Shown one piece after another: positions 1 to 8,765 of a DNA stretch of 32,245 bases (the stretch's first letter is position 1; every line of letters begins with the position of its first letter). A program made the translations under genes and the position numbers. The stretch comes from Betaproteobacteria bacterium. Lineage in GTDB: Bacteria > Pseudomonadota > Gammaproteobacteria > Burkholderiales > CAIKXV01. The stretch is from the NCBI GenBank assembly GCA_947458835.1, contig CANHBC010000021.1, positions 1 through 32,245 of the forward strand, read 5' to 3'. The notes beneath the pieces were generated by a model that was not told the origin of the DNA, did no database searches, and saw only the letters and a list, made by a program, of their open reading frames with translations.

Positions 1-27
1 CGATACACGCACCTCGCAACCGCCCAA

Positions 28-145
28 TGTCTGACGACCATAGCGGAGTGGAACCACCCCTTCCCATCCCGAACAGGACCGTGAAACGCTCCAGCGCCGA
101 TGATAGTGCGATCTTTTTCGCGCGAAAGTAGGTCATCGTCAGACT
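28..145 (+). rRNA. rrf: 5S ribosomal RNA
   Basis: The ends pair as a 9-bp terminal helix (29-37 with 136-144), and the interior holds the conserved 5S segments around 62-84 (CCCATCCCGAACAGGACCG) and 125-140 (GAAAGTAGGTCATCG). These internal signatures match the betaproteobacterial 5S form rather than the gammaproteobacterial one. The gene is about 117 nt, the normal length. Bases 1-27 would be the 23S-5S spacer, with the rest of the rRNA operon off the left edge. Exact ends are uncertain by one or two bases. Confidence 0.95.
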
Positions 146-153
146 CCCCCCTC

Positions 154-184
154 AACGCCCCGGCCATTCGGTCGGGGCGTTTTC
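154..184 (+). terminator. Intrinsic terminator of the rRNA operon
   Basis: A perfect 9-bp stem (AACGCCCCG at 154-162, CGGGGCGTT at 173-181) with a 10-nt loop is followed by a run of T. It begins about 10 nt after the 5S gene, the usual place for the rRNA operon terminator. Confidence 0.9.
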
Positions 185-217
185 GTTTGCAGTCTCAACG
201 TGGAGACAGCGGGAACC

Positions 218-463
218 ATGACCGTTCCGAGCTTCATCATCTACGGGCACGACTACTGCCACCTGTGCGAGTTGATGGTCGAGCAACTGCAGCCCCTGGT
301 CGACGCAGGGCTGATGTCCTTGCGAGTAGTGGACCTCGACGATCACCCGGAACTGGAGACGCTGCATGCGGAGCGCGTCCCCGTGCTGATCCATGAGGAT
401 GGCGAGCCCGTGTGTCACGGCCGGCTTGACCGCGCGGCGCTGGAGCGCGCGCTGATGCGCTGA
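218..463 (+). CDS. Glutaredoxin-family (thioredoxin-fold) protein
   Basis: This protein of 81 residues has a thioredoxin-like start (FIIYGHDYCHLCE) with a CxxC redox pair, followed by a cis-proline region (ERVPVLI) typical of glutaredoxin-like proteins. Family members are thought to act as small thiol-disulfide reductases, but the substrate is unknown. I chose the ATG at 218; an in-frame GTG at 200 would add six residues, and a GGAGA at 202-206 fits the ATG loosely. Small glutaredoxin-like genes are known just upstream of lepA in betaproteobacteria, which supports the call. It lies only 34 nt after the rRNA terminator and no promoter is obvious, so it may depend on an element inside that gap. 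Confidence 0.8.
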   Translation: MTVPSFIIYGHDYCHLCELMVEQLQPLVDAGLMSLRVVDLDDHPELETLHAERVPVLIHEDGEPVCHGRLDRAALERALMR

Positions 464-551
464 TGCGTAGATTTCTTTAGCGCCTGGCGCGGTCGACCTT
501 CGGCACCCGTGTCCGTGCATGGTGAAAACCCCGGTGACACAGCAACTTGGC

Positions 552-557
552 TAGAAT
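552..557 (+). promoter_or_regulatory. Possible -10 element for lepA
   Basis: TAGAAT lies 76 nt before the lepA start in the 169-nt gap after the glutaredoxin-like gene. No good -35 is present at 16-18 nt spacing, so this is only a candidate based on one hexamer in a GC-rich gap. Confidence 0.25.
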
Positions 558-632
558 CCGCGTGCGCTGCCGATGGCCGCCGGCCGGCCGCCTCGCGCGC
601 AGTGCAGGTACACAGGAAACGTCGAACACCCG

Positions 633-2426
633 ATGCAGCACATCCGCAACTTCTCCATCATCGCCCACATCGACCATGGCAAGTCCACGTTGGCCGACCG
701 ATTCATCCAGCGCTGCGGAGGCCTTTCGGATCGCGAGATGGACGAGCAGGTGCTCGACTCCATGGACCTCGAGCGTGAGCGTGGCATCACGATCAAGGCC
801 CAGACGGCGGCGTTGAAGTACGTCGCGCGCGACGGGAAGACCTATAACCTCAACCTGATCGACACGCCCGGGCACGTCGATTTCTCGTATGAGGTGTCCC
901 GCTCGCTGTCGGCCTGCGAAGGCGCGCTGCTGGTGGTCGATGCGTCGCAGGGCGTGGAGGCGCAGACGGTAGCGAACTGCTACACCGCCACCGAGCTCGG
1001 CGTCGAAGTGGTCGCCGTGCTGAACAAGATCGACCTGCCATCCGCCGAGCCCGAGCGAGTGATCCAGGAAATCGAAGACATCATCGGCATCGATGCCCGC
1101 GACGCGGTGCGCGCCAGTGCGAAGACCGGACTGGGGATCGACGACATCCTGGAACAGGTGATCGAACGGATCCCGCCGCCTGAGGGCGACCCGGACGCAC
1201 CGTTGAAGGCGCTGATCATCGATTCATGGTTCGACAATTACGTCGGCGTGGTGATGCTGGTACGCGTGAAGGATGGCACGCTCCGTCCCAAGGACAAGCT
1301 GCTGCTGATGGCCACGGGCGCGACGTACGGTTGCGAACAGGTCGGCGTGTTCACACCCAAGGGGCGGCCTACTGATTCGCTCTCGGCTGGGGGCGTCGGT
1401 TACGTGATCGCCGGCATCAAGGAACTCAAGGCCGCGATGGTGGGCGACACCGTCACGCTCGCCGACCGGCCGGCCGCGGAACCGCTGCCTGGCTTCAAGG
1501 AGATCAAGTCCCAGGTGTTCGCGGGGCTTTATCCGGTCGAGTCCAACGCGTACGAGGCGCTGCGTGACGCGCTCGAGAAGCTGCACCTGAACGACTCGTC
1601 GCTGCGCTACGAGCCGGAGACTTCGCAGGCCCTCGGGTTCGGCTTCCGCTGCGGCTTCCTGGGACTGCTCCACATGGAGATCGTCCAGGAAAGGCTCGAG
1701 CGCGAGTACGACATCGACCTGATCACCACCGCGCCGACGGTGGTGTACCGCGTCCTGATGCGCGACGGCGAGACCATCGAGATCGACAACCCCTCGAAGC
1801 TTCCCGAGCAGTCGAAGATCGAGGACATCCTGGAGCCGATGATCAAGGCAACGATCATCGTCCCGCAGGATTACGTCGGACCAGTGATGACGCTGTGCAA
1901 CCAGAAGCGTGGGGCGCAGAAGGACATGCACTACTCCGGGCGGCAGGTGATCCTGACCTACGAGTTGCCGCTCAACGAGGTGGTGATGGATTTCTTCGAC
2001 AAGCTGAAGTCCGTCAGCCGCGGCTATGCGTCGCTCGATTACGAGTTCACCGACTTCCGTTCCTCCGATCTGGTCAAGCTGGACATCCTGATCAACGGCG
2101 AAAAAGTCGACGCGCTGTCTGTCATCGCCCACCGCTCGACCAGCCAGAGCCGCGGGCGCGAGCTTGCGGTGAAGATGCGCGAGCTGATCCCGCGGCAGAT
2201 GTTCGATGTCGCGGTGCAGGCGGCGATCGGCGCGCATATCATTGCACGCGAGACCATCAAGGCCCTGCGCAAGAACGTGCTGGCCAAGTGCTACGGCGGC
2301 GATATCAGCCGCAAGCGCAAGCTGCTCGAGAAGCAGAAGGCCGGCAAGAAGCGGATGAAGCAGGTTGGCCGGGTCGAGATCCCCCAGGAGGCCTTCCTGG
2401 CCGTCCTGCGTACCGACAGCAAGTGA
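633..2426 (+). CDS. lepA: Elongation factor 4 (LepA), ribosome back-translocating GTPase
   Basis: LepA is a translational GTPase that acts on the ribosome and is implicated in back-translocation and initiation or assembly quality. The 597-residue product has the P-loop AHIDHGKST near residue 10, the DTPGHVDF motif and the NKIDLP motif, followed by the EF-G-like domains and the LepA-specific C-terminal domain (around [19 protein letters not shown]). Length is standard for the family. The ATG at 633 gives the usual N-terminus ([17 protein letters not shown]); an upstream ATG at 573 in the same frame would add 20 non-conserved residues. AGGAAA sits at 614-619, slightly far from the start. It is followed by lepB after 19 nt, as in most proteobacteria. 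Confidence 0.98.
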   Translation: MQHIRNFSIIAHIDHGKSTLADRFIQRCGGLSDREMDEQVLDSMDLERERGITIKAQTAALKYVARDGKTYNLNLIDTPGHVDFSYEVSRSLSACEGALLVVDASQGVEAQTVANCYTATELGVEVVAVLNKIDLPSAEPERVIQEIEDIIGIDARDAVRASAKTGLGIDDILEQVIERIPPPEGDPDAPLKALIIDSWFDNYVGVVMLVRVKDGTLRPKDKLLLMATGATYGCEQVGVFTPKGRPTDSLSAGGVGYVIAGIKELKAAMVGDTVTLADRPAAEPLPGFKEIKSQVFAGLYPVESNAYEALRDALEKLHLNDSSLRYEPETSQALGFGFRCGFLGLLHMEIVQERLEREYDIDLITTAPTVVYRVLMRDGETIEIDNPSKLPEQSKIEDILEPMIKATIIVPQDYVGPVMTLCNQKRGAQKDMHYSGRQVILTYELPLNEVVMDFFDKLKSVSRGYASLDYEFTDFRSSDLVKLDILINGEKVDALSVIAHRSTSQSRGRELAVKMRELIPRQMFDVAVQAAIGAHIIARETIKALRKNVLAKCYGGDISRKRKLLEKQKAGKKRMKQVGRVEIPQEAFLAVLRTDSK

Positions 2427-2445
2427 CGAACGAAGAGAGCGCACC

Positions 2446-3249
2446 TTGAACTTCCCCCTGATCATGCTGGTGCTGCTCGTCTTCACCGGCGGAATCTGGC
2501 TACTCGATCGGTTCGTGCTCAGGCGCAACCGTCCGCAGGGCAAGCCGGAGCCCTGGTGGATCGAGTACCCGAAGAGCTTCTTTCCGGTGATCCTGATCGT
2601 CTTCGTGCTGCGCTCGTTCCTGTTCGAACCGTTCAAGATTCCTTCGGGATCGATGATCCCCACGCTTCTGGTGGGTGACTTCATCCTGGTGAACAAGTAC
2701 ACCTATGGCGTCCGGCTGCCGGTCGCCAACGTGAAGGTGATGGACATGGGCTCGCCGCAGCGCGGCGACGTGATGGTCTTCCGCTACCCCGAGGATCCTT
2801 CGCTCGATTACATCAAGCGCGTGGTCGGAGTGCCGGGTGACCGCGTCGCCTATCGCGACAAGCAACTCGAGATCAACGGCACGCCCGTGCCGGTGAAGCC
2901 GGTCGGCGACTACAGCTACGTGGAGGGAGGGCTGTCCTTCGTCAATGCGCGTCGGCTGTCCGAGACGATCGGCGTGACGGCGCACGACATCCTGGTGCAG
3001 CCGGAGATGCCCACCCTGCAGCCGGGCGGGGTGCGGCGCTTTCCGCAGCGCGAAAATTGCGAATACAATGATTCCGGCTTCACCTGCACGGTGCCTCCGG
3101 GGCACTACTTCACGATGGGTGACAACCGTGATGCCAGCGCCGACAGTCGCTACTGGGGATTTGTCCCGGAGCGCAACATCGTCGGCAAGGCGGTCATGAT
3201 CTGGTGGAACTTCGACGCGATGGGCCGCATCGGTACGCGGATACAGTGA
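2446..3249 (+). CDS. lepB: Signal peptidase I
   Basis: This is the inner-membrane serine protease (family S26) that cleaves signal peptides from exported proteins. The 267-residue product has two hydrophobic segments near residues 4-22 and 47-60, the catalytic serine in PSGSMIPT (Ser69), the general-base lysine in YIKRVVGVPGD (Lys124) and the C-terminal GDNRDASADSR box (225-235). I chose the TTG at 2446, which has a GAGAG stretch 8-12 nt upstream; an ATG at 2464 would shorten the first membrane segment. The enzyme is shorter than the E. coli one (324 residues), mainly in the periplasmic beta domain. Neighbours lepA and rnc confirm the locus. Confidence 0.96.
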   Translation: MNFPLIMLVLLVFTGGIWLLDRFVLRRNRPQGKPEPWWIEYPKSFFPVILIVFVLRSFLFEPFKIPSGSMIPTLLVGDFILVNKYTYGVRLPVANVKVMDMGSPQRGDVMVFRYPEDPSLDYIKRVVGVPGDRVAYRDKQLEINGTPVPVKPVGDYSYVEGGLSFVNARRLSETIGVTAHDILVQPEMPTLQPGGVRRFPQRENCEYNDSGFTCTVPPGHYFTMGDNRDASADSRYWGFVPERNIVGKAVMIWWNFDAMGRIGTRIQ

Positions 3250-3266
3250 AGGTAGGGACCTCGTCC

Positions 3267-3623
3267 ATGCGCGAGCGGCAAAAGGGCATATCGCTGATCG
3301 GGTTCCTCCTGGTCAGCGTTGCGATCGTGTTCATCAGCATCTTCGCGCTGAAACTCGTGCCCGCCTACCTCGAGCAGTACACCATCGAGAAGGTCTTCCG
3401 GCAGATCACGAACAACCCCGAGTTCAGCAATGCCACCGCGGCCGACGTGCGTGCGGCATTCGCCCGGCAGGTCTCGATCGACTCGGTCCGTGCGGTCGGT
3501 CCCTCGGATCTCGAGATCACGCGGGAGGCCGGAAAGCTTGTGATCGAGACGCAGTATCAGGTCACCATCCCGCTGATCGCGAACGTCAGCCTGCTGGTTG
3601 ATTTCAAGGCGAGTTCGCGCTGA
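3267..3623 (+). CDS. DUF4845 family small membrane protein
   Basis: This 118-residue protein has a short basic N-terminus (MRERQKG), one hydrophobic helix at about residues 8-33, and a soluble domain that would face the periplasm. Position between lepB and rnc and the overall pattern match the DUF4845 family, whose function is unknown. The junction KGISLIGFLL resembles a type IV prepilin leader (a glycine before a hydrophobic helix) but lacks the glutamate at position +5. The ATG at 3267 has a good ribosome-binding site (AGGTAGGGA at 3250-3258). An earlier GTG at 3246 overlaps the lepB stop and is less likely. Confidence 0.8.
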   Translation: MRERQKGISLIGFLLVSVAIVFISIFALKLVPAYLEQYTIEKVFRQITNNPEFSNATAADVRAAFARQVSIDSVRAVGPSDLEITREAGKLVIETQYQVTIPLIANVSLLVDFKASSR

Positions 3624-3656
3624 GGCGGCGTAGCCGCTGCGCGCCGCGACGCCGTC
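3624..3656 (+). promoter_or_regulatory. Stem-loop in the rnc leader
   Basis: The 43 nt between the DUF4845 gene and rnc hold an 8-bp stem with one G-U pair (3624-3631 with 3649-3656) and, as an alternative, a tighter 5-bp hairpin (3625-3629 with 3633-3637). RNase III in E. coli cleaves its own mRNA leader, so this stem is a candidate for similar control. That role is inference. Confidence 0.4.
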
Positions 3657-3666
3657 CACGCCCAAG

Positions 3667-4329
3667 ATGTCCCGCGCGATCCAGCATGCATTCTCCGAAC
3701 CCAGGCTGCTCTCGCGCGCACTGACGCACCGCAGCTTTGGCGCCGACAACAACGAGCGGCTCGAGTTCCTCGGTGACAGCGTGCTCAACTGCGTGGTTGC
3801 TCAGGCACTGCTCGACCGATTCCCGGCGGCCACGGAGGGCGAGTTGTCCCGGCTGCGTGCGAACCTCGTGAACCAGCAGGCGCTGTTCGAGGTCGCACTC
3901 GGGCTGGAACTGGGCGCATCGCTGCGGCTGGGGGAGGGCGAGGCACGCACCGGCGGGCACCGCAGGCCGTCCATCCTTGCCGATGCGTTCGAGGCCGTGG
4001 TCGGCGCCGTGTTCATCGATGCCGGGTATGGGGCAGCGGCCGCCTTCGTGCTGGCGAACCTCGGGCCCCGGCTCGGCGCCATCGACATCCACGCGCCGGC
4101 GAAGGACCCCAAGACCCGGCTGCAGGAATGGCTGCAGGCCCGCCGCCACCCGTTGCCGCGCTATGTCGTGGTGTCGATCACCGGGGAGGCGCATGCCCAG
4201 CGCTTCGAGGTCGAATGTACGCTGGAGGCGCCACCGCTGAAGACCCGTGGCACCGGATCGAGCCGGCGAGCGGCCGAGCAGTCGTCCGCCGAGGTGGCGT
4301 GGCTGCAACTCGCGGAGCGGCAGCCATGA
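3667..4329 (+). CDS. rnc: Ribonuclease III
   Basis: RNase III cuts double-stranded RNA in rRNA maturation and mRNA control. The 220-residue product has the signature NERLEFLGDS (residues 29-38), giving metal-binding Glu30, Glu33 and Asp37, with Asp106 and Glu109 in SILADAFEA, so the active site is complete. A double-stranded RNA-binding domain follows from about residue 147 (DPKTRLQEWLQ) to the end, including GTGSSRRAAEQ. Its stop overlaps the era start by 4 nt, the classic rnc-era coupling. The predicted ribosome-binding site before the ATG is weak, and the leader is structured. Confidence 0.98.
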   Translation: MSRAIQHAFSEPRLLSRALTHRSFGADNNERLEFLGDSVLNCVVAQALLDRFPAATEGELSRLRANLVNQQALFEVALGLELGASLRLGEGEARTGGHRRPSILADAFEAVVGAVFIDAGYGAAAAFVLANLGPRLGAIDIHAPAKDPKTRLQEWLQARRHPLPRYVVVSITGEAHAQRFEVECTLEAPPLKTRGTGSSRRAAEQSSAEVAWLQLAERQP

Positions 4330-5231
4330 CCACCACGCCGAAGCAGTCCGGGCGCATCGCGATCGTCGGCCGGCCGAACGTGGGCAAGTCGACGCTGCTC
4401 AACCGACTGATCGGAACCCGCCTTGCCATCGTCTCGAAGCGGCCGCAGACGACCCGGTCCAATCTGCTCGGCATCCTGACCCGCGGCGACCAGCAGTTCG
4501 GCTTCGTCGACACGCCGGGCCTTCAGGACAACCGCAGCGGCCATCGCTCCCGCACCTACAACCGGGAAGCGATCCAGGCGCTCGATGGAGTCGACGCGGT
4601 GGCCTGGGTGGTCGAGGCCGACCGGTTCGGCCCCGCCGACCAGGCGGTGGCGAGGGCCTTGCCGCCCGGGCTGCCGGTGGTGCTGGTGATCAACAAGATC
4701 GACCAGATGCGCGACAAGCGCATGCTGCTGCCGTTCATCGATCGCGTGCGTCGCGAGCGTGAGTTCTCGGCGATGGTGCCGGTCAGCGCCGAACACGACG
4801 CGTCCTTCGATCCGCTGCTCGACGCGCTGGCGGTGCACCTGCCAGAGCAGGATGCCCTCTACGACCCGGATGCACTGACCGATCGTGGCGAGCGCTACTT
4901 CGCCGGGGAGATCCTCCGCGAGAAACTGTTCCGGTTCCTGGGTGCCGAGCTCCCCTACGACTGCGACATCGAAATCGACACCTTCGAAGAGTTGCCCAGG
5001 CTGCGCCGCATCTACGCGACGATCACCGTCGCGCGCCCCGGCCAGAAGGCGATCGTGATCGGCGAACGCGGCGCACAGCTCAAGGCGATCGCCACCGCCG
5101 CGCGGCATGACATGGAGGCGCTGTTCGGCTGCAAGGTCTTCATGGAACTCTGGGTAAAGGTGCAACGCGCGCGCGCGCGGCCGGCCGGTGGCCCCGACGT
5201 CGCGCTGCCGGGCGAGCCCGGGCAGGACTGA
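4326..5231 (+). CDS. era: GTPase Era, 30S assembly factor
   Basis: Era binds the 3' end of 16S rRNA and helps finish the small ribosomal subunit. The 301-residue product has G1 GRPNVGKS (15-22), G3 DTPG (62-65), G4 NKID (123-126) and a C-terminal KH domain with the GERGAQLKAI loop (247-256). The ATG at 4326 overlaps the rnc stop by 4 nt and has GGAG 8 nt upstream. The last 20 residues are a Pro/Gly/Ala-rich tail beyond the KH domain. The recO start follows after one base, so the three genes are almost certainly cotranscribed. Confidence 0.98.
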   Translation: MTTTPKQSGRIAIVGRPNVGKSTLLNRLIGTRLAIVSKRPQTTRSNLLGILTRGDQQFGFVDTPGLQDNRSGHRSRTYNREAIQALDGVDAVAWVVEADRFGPADQAVARALPPGLPVVLVINKIDQMRDKRMLLPFIDRVRREREFSAMVPVSAEHDASFDPLLDALAVHLPEQDALYDPDALTDRGERYFAGEILREKLFRFLGAELPYDCDIEIDTFEELPRLRRIYATITVARPGQKAIVIGERGAQLKAIATAARHDMEALFGCKVFMELWVKVQRARARPAGGPDVALPGEPGQD

Positions 5232-5232
5232 C

Positions 5233-5955
5233 ATGGCCGGGGGCGGAACCCGGGTCACGCAGGTGCCGGCCTTCGTGCTCCACACCTATCCGTTCCGCGA
5301 GACCAGTCTCATCGTGGAGGCGTTCACAGGTCCGTACGGCCGCATCGCGTGGGTCGCGCGGGGTGCGCGGCGGGCTGGATCGGCGATGCGCGGCCTCCTG
5401 CTGCCATTCCAGCCGATGTCGGCCGGATGGGGCGGGCGGGGCGAGCTGCGCACGCTGCACAAGGTCGAGTGGATCGGCGGCCTGCCGCCGCTGCGCGCGA
5501 CGCCGCTGCTCTGCGGCCTGTACGTGAACGAGCTGCTGCTGCGGCTGCTGCGCAGGGAGGATCCGCACGAGCAGTTGTTCGAGGATTACGCGCGCGTACT
5601 GGTGGACCTCTCTGTCGGCACGGGCTTGTCGGCGACGCTGCGACGTTTCGAGCGTGAACTGCTCGCTGGTATCGGCTACGGGCTCGTGCTCGACCGGGAT
5701 GCGTCCAGCGGCGCGCCGATCGATCCGTCGGCGCGCTACGTGTACCTCGTCGGCGCCGGTCCGGTGCCGATGGAGACCGGGCGCGAGGGCATAGAATTGA
5801 GCGGGCAGACGCTGGTCGACATGTCGCTCGACCGCTACACCGATGCGCGAAGCCTGCAGGAAAGCAAGCTGCTGACACGCCACGTGCTGGCCCATTACCT
5901 CGGCGACCAGCCATTGCACACGCGCGACCTGCTGCGTTCTCTGCAGGCCCTCTGA
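5233..5955 (+). CDS. recO: DNA repair protein RecO
   Basis: RecO works with RecR to load RecA on SSB-coated DNA at gaps. The 240-residue product shows the N-terminal OB-fold pattern (AFVLHTYPFRETSLIVEAFT, then GRIAWVARGARR) and the helical C-terminal half (LYVNELLLRLL, then TLRRFERELLAGIGYGL). No CxxC zinc pair is visible in the C-terminal part; only some RecO proteins have one. The ATG at 5233 is one base after the era stop with GGCAGGA just upstream. The gene order era-recO-pdxJ is standard in proteobacteria. Confidence 0.94.
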   Translation: MAGGGTRVTQVPAFVLHTYPFRETSLIVEAFTGPYGRIAWVARGARRAGSAMRGLLLPFQPMSAGWGGRGELRTLHKVEWIGGLPPLRATPLLCGLYVNELLLRLLRREDPHEQLFEDYARVLVDLSVGTGLSATLRRFERELLAGIGYGLVLDRDASSGAPIDPSARYVYLVGAGPVPMETGREGIELSGQTLVDMSLDRYTDARSLQESKLLTRHVLAHYLGDQPLHTRDLLRSLQAL

Positions 5956-5985
5956 AACCCCTCGACGGGACGGACCCGTAACACG

Positions 5986-6723
5986 ATGACCCGACTGAGC
6001 GTCAACCTGAACAAGATCGCACTGCTGCGCAATTCGCGCGAGAGCGGGCTGCCTAGCGTGACCCGGGCGGCCGAAGTGTCTATCGCCGCCGGTGCGCTCG
6101 GCATCACGGTGCATCCGAGGCCGGACCAGCGCCACATCCGGCCCGGCGACGTGCACGACCTGTCGCGGCTGCTCGATGCCCGGCCCGGCATCGAGTTCAA
6201 CATCGAGGGCAACCCGTTCCACAACCTGATGCAACTCGCGCTCGAGGTCCGGCCTGACCAGTGCACGCTGGTGCCGGACGAGGCCGGTGCACTCACGTCC
6301 AGCTTCGGCTGGGCGCTACCCGAGCGAGCGGCCGAACTCGAGCCGCTGGTGAAGCGGCTGAAGGACGCCGGTATCCGCGTGAGCCTGTTCATGGATCCCC
6401 GACCGGAAGCGATGCGTCTCGCACGCGATCTGGGAGCCGACCGGATCGAGCTGTACACCGAGGCCTACGCCAGCCATCCGGACGATGCCGCGGTGCTGGC
6501 GAGTTATGTCGAGAGCGCGCAGGCCGCACGCGAGGCGGGCCTGGGGGTCAATGCGGGGCACGATCTCAACCTCGTCAACGTCGGCCGCTTCGTGTCCGCG
6601 GCTGCGCCGATCGACGAGGTATCGATCGGCCATGCACTGGTCGGCGACGCACTGGAGATAGGGCTGGCTTCGGCGGTCCGGGCATACGTGGCCGCGCTGG
6701 CGGCCGGAAAGGTGGAGGCATGA
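5986..6723 (+). CDS. pdxJ: Pyridoxine 5'-phosphate synthase
   Basis: PdxJ condenses 1-deoxyxylulose 5-phosphate with 3-amino-2-oxopropyl phosphate to form pyridoxine 5'-phosphate, the last step of DXP-dependent vitamin B6 synthesis. The 245-residue TIM barrel has SVNLNKIALLRNSR at the N-terminus, the GITVHPRPDQRHIR segment (His43, Arg45, His50), the FNIEGNP strand with Glu74, and the NAGHDLNL loop near residue 187. The N-terminal LNKIALLRNSR form is the variant without the E. coli-type VATLR sequence. It is 30 nt after recO and overlaps acpS by 4 nt. Confidence 0.97.
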   Translation: MTRLSVNLNKIALLRNSRESGLPSVTRAAEVSIAAGALGITVHPRPDQRHIRPGDVHDLSRLLDARPGIEFNIEGNPFHNLMQLALEVRPDQCTLVPDEAGALTSSFGWALPERAAELEPLVKRLKDAGIRVSLFMDPRPEAMRLARDLGADRIELYTEAYASHPDDAAVLASYVESAQAAREAGLGVNAGHDLNLVNVGRFVSAAAPIDEVSIGHALVGDALEIGLASAVRAYVAALAAGKVEA

Positions 6724-7118
6724 TCTACGGAATCGGTACCGACCTGGTCGCACTCGACCGCGTCGAGCGGCTGCTCGCACGCTACGGCGATCGCTTCGTC
6801 GAGCGGGTGCTGATGCCCGACGAGCGCAGCGCATTCGAACGTACGCGGCGGCCGGTCAACTTCCTCGGCCAGCGCTTCGCGGCCAAGGAAGCGTGCTCGA
6901 AGGCCTTCGGGCTCGGGTTGCGGTTCCCGGCGACGCTGCACCAGATGGGCGTGGCCAGCGATCCGCGTGGCAAGCCGCTCCTGGTGTTCGGCGACGCGCT
7001 GGCCGCGCATGCGGCGCGCGAGGGAGTACAGGGCGGGCATGTTTCGCTCACCGACGAACGCGGCATGGTCTGCGCGATGGTCGTGCTCGAGCGCGCAGGC
7101 GAGGGGGAGAGCCGATGA
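6720..7118 (+). CDS. acpS: Holo-[acyl-carrier-protein] synthase
   Basis: AcpS moves 4'-phosphopantetheine from CoA to the serine of ACP; its substrate AcpP is encoded at 21569-21805 here. The 132-residue product has the N-terminal IYGIGTDLV with the metal-binding Asp8 and the FAAKEACSKAFG motif with Glu57. The ATG at 6720 overlaps the pdxJ stop by 4 nt and is preceded by AAGGTGGAGG. Length matches the family. The following nagZ start again overlaps its stop by 4 nt. Confidence 0.97.
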   Translation: MIYGIGTDLVALDRVERLLARYGDRFVERVLMPDERSAFERTRRPVNFLGQRFAAKEACSKAFGLGLRFPATLHQMGVASDPRGKPLLVFGDALAAHAAREGVQGGHVSLTDERGMVCAMVVLERAGEGESR

Positions 7119-8176
7119 GCACGACCGACATGCGCAATGCCCCCCGGCCGCTCGGTCCGGTGATGCTCGACGTGGCCGGGCTCGTGCTCGACGCCGACGA
7201 CCGACGGCGCCTTGGCCATCCCTCCTGCGGCGGCGTCATCCTGTTCGCGCGCAACTACGAATCGCCCGCGCAACTGGCTGCGCTGGTGGCATCGATCCAC
7301 GCGCTACGCACGCCCACGCTGCCGGTCGGCGTCGATCATGAGGGTGGACGCGTCCAGCGATTCCGCGAGGGGTTCACCGCCATCCCGTCGATGGGCTCGA
7401 TCGGCGCCGGCTGGGCCGAGGACCCCGAAGGGGCCTGCCGCAGGGCAGGACGGGCAGGCGAGGTGATGGCGGCCGAGCTCCGTGCCTGCGGCGTCGACTT
7501 CACCTTTGCGCCGGTCCTGGACCTCGATTTCGGGCGCAGCGGCGTGATCGGCGACCGTTCGTTCCACCGCGACCCGGCAGCGGTGGTACAGCTCGGGCGT
7601 GCGCTGGTGCGCGGCCTGGGTCGCGGCGGGATGGCCTCGGTAGGCAAGCACTTTCCCGGGCATGGCTACGCCGAGGCTGATTCCCACGTCGACGTGCCCG
7701 TGGACGATCGGCCGCTGGAGGCCATCCTGACGGACGACGCGCTGCCCTATGTACGCCTGGCACCGGGCGACCTGGCCGCGGTCATGCCGGCGCACGTGAT
7801 CTACCCGGCGGTGGACGCGCAGCCGGCGGGCTTCTCTCGGACCTGGCTACAGGACATCCTGCGCCGCCGACTCGGCTTCGACGGGGCCATCCTGAGTGAT
7901 GACCTTTCGATGGAAGGCGCGCGCGTGGCCGGAGACGTCCACGGCAGGGCACTCGCCGCGCTGTCGGCGGGCTGTGACCTGGTGCTCGTCTGCAACCGTC
8001 CGGACCTGGCCGACGAGCTGCTCACGGCGCCGTTGCCGCTGGTCGGTGCGGCTGCGGCGCGCCGGCTGTCGGCGCTGCGTGGCCGCTCGCCCGTGTCCGG
8101 AGAACCGGCTGGCCTTCAGGCGCTGCAGGCTTCGGACTGGCATGCACAGGCCGTGCGTGCGCTTGGCGATCGATGA
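7115..8176 (+). CDS. nagZ: Beta-N-acetylhexosaminidase NagZ (GH3), peptidoglycan recycling
   Basis: NagZ is the cytoplasmic glycoside hydrolase that removes N-acetylglucosamine from anhydro-muropeptides during cell-wall recycling; its products influence beta-lactamase induction in some bacteria. The 353-residue product has the GH3 barrel with VDHEGGRVQRF (73-83), KHFPGHG (178-184), the acid/base segment ADSH (188-191) and the nucleophile segment SDDLSMEGA (261-269). It is a single-domain enzyme, as expected. The ATG overlaps the acpS stop and GGGGGAG lies about 6 nt upstream. No clear terminator follows in the 160-nt gap to the next gene. Confidence 0.97.
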   Translation: MSTTDMRNAPRPLGPVMLDVAGLVLDADDRRRLGHPSCGGVILFARNYESPAQLAALVASIHALRTPTLPVGVDHEGGRVQRFREGFTAIPSMGSIGAGWAEDPEGACRRAGRAGEVMAAELRACGVDFTFAPVLDLDFGRSGVIGDRSFHRDPAAVVQLGRALVRGLGRGGMASVGKHFPGHGYAEADSHVDVPVDDRPLEAILTDDALPYVRLAPGDLAAVMPAHVIYPAVDAQPAGFSRTWLQDILRRRLGFDGAILSDDLSMEGARVAGDVHGRALAALSAGCDLVLVCNRPDLADELLTAPLPLVGAAAARRLSALRGRSPVSGEPAGLQALQASDWHAQAVRALGDR

Positions 8177-8336
8177 GATTGCGCCGCGGAAGGTGCACAT
8201 GACCGGTAGCCCGCCGGAACTGTTACCTTGTCGGACGCAGCGCGGCTCGCGCACGCTCGGACTCCTGCCGCGCGCTCCGCGCCTCACGGCGCTGTAGAAC
8301 GGCCGCTCCCTTCCCAGTCACCGTCAGACCCGACCC

Positions 8337-8747
8337 ATGTCCGACCTCTCGAACCGGAGACCCCAGGATTACGCCTTCGAGGACTGGCGGCACCTCCATG
8401 AGTCCGACCGGGAGGCGTTCGAACTGCGACGCAGGGAAGCCCTCGAGTCGGTCATCCAGGCCGCGCCTGCGGACATGCAGACCCGGCTGCGCGGCCTGCA
8501 GTTCAGGCTCGACATGGAGCGTGCGCGCGCTGGCAGCGGCCTGGCATCGTGCCTGAAGGCGCAGTCGATGATGTGGGACAGCCTGCTGCGGATGCGCGAT
8601 GCGCTTGCCGAATTGTCCGGCCTCGAGGATGACGGACTGCTGGGCGCGGTCGCGCGTAGTCGGGCCGAAGCGCGCACGGCGACGATCATCCCGTTCCGGC
8701 CAGCCCGCCCGCCGGAGTCCGACGGGCTTCCCACTGAACCAAAGTAA
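8337..8747 (+). CDS. DUF3135 domain protein
   Basis: This 136-residue soluble protein begins with a region matching the DUF3135 pattern (FEDWRHLHESDREAFE, then RLRGLQFRLDMERARA and SMMWDSL). It is rich in charged and helical residues, with no signal peptide or membrane segment, and ends in a Pro-rich tail. Function is unknown. It is separated from nagZ by 160 nt in which I see no convincing promoter or terminator, and uvrC begins 18 nt after it, so the two may share a transcript. Confidence 0.75.
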   Translation: MSDLSNRRPQDYAFEDWRHLHESDREAFELRRREALESVIQAAPADMQTRLRGLQFRLDMERARAGSGLASCLKAQSMMWDSLLRMRDALAELSGLEDDGLLGAVARSRAEARTATIIPFRPARPPESDGLPTEPK

Positions 8748-8765
8748 TCTATTCGAATCAGTACG

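Noticed and set aside
41-558. Small open frames overlapping the 5S gene and the lepA leader
   Set aside because: They overlap a structural RNA gene and a terminator and have no recognisable product.
1224-2702. A 492-codon open frame antisense to lepA and lepB
   Set aside because: Same artefact: histidine- and arginine-rich translation with no motif, opposite genes with clear catalytic residues.
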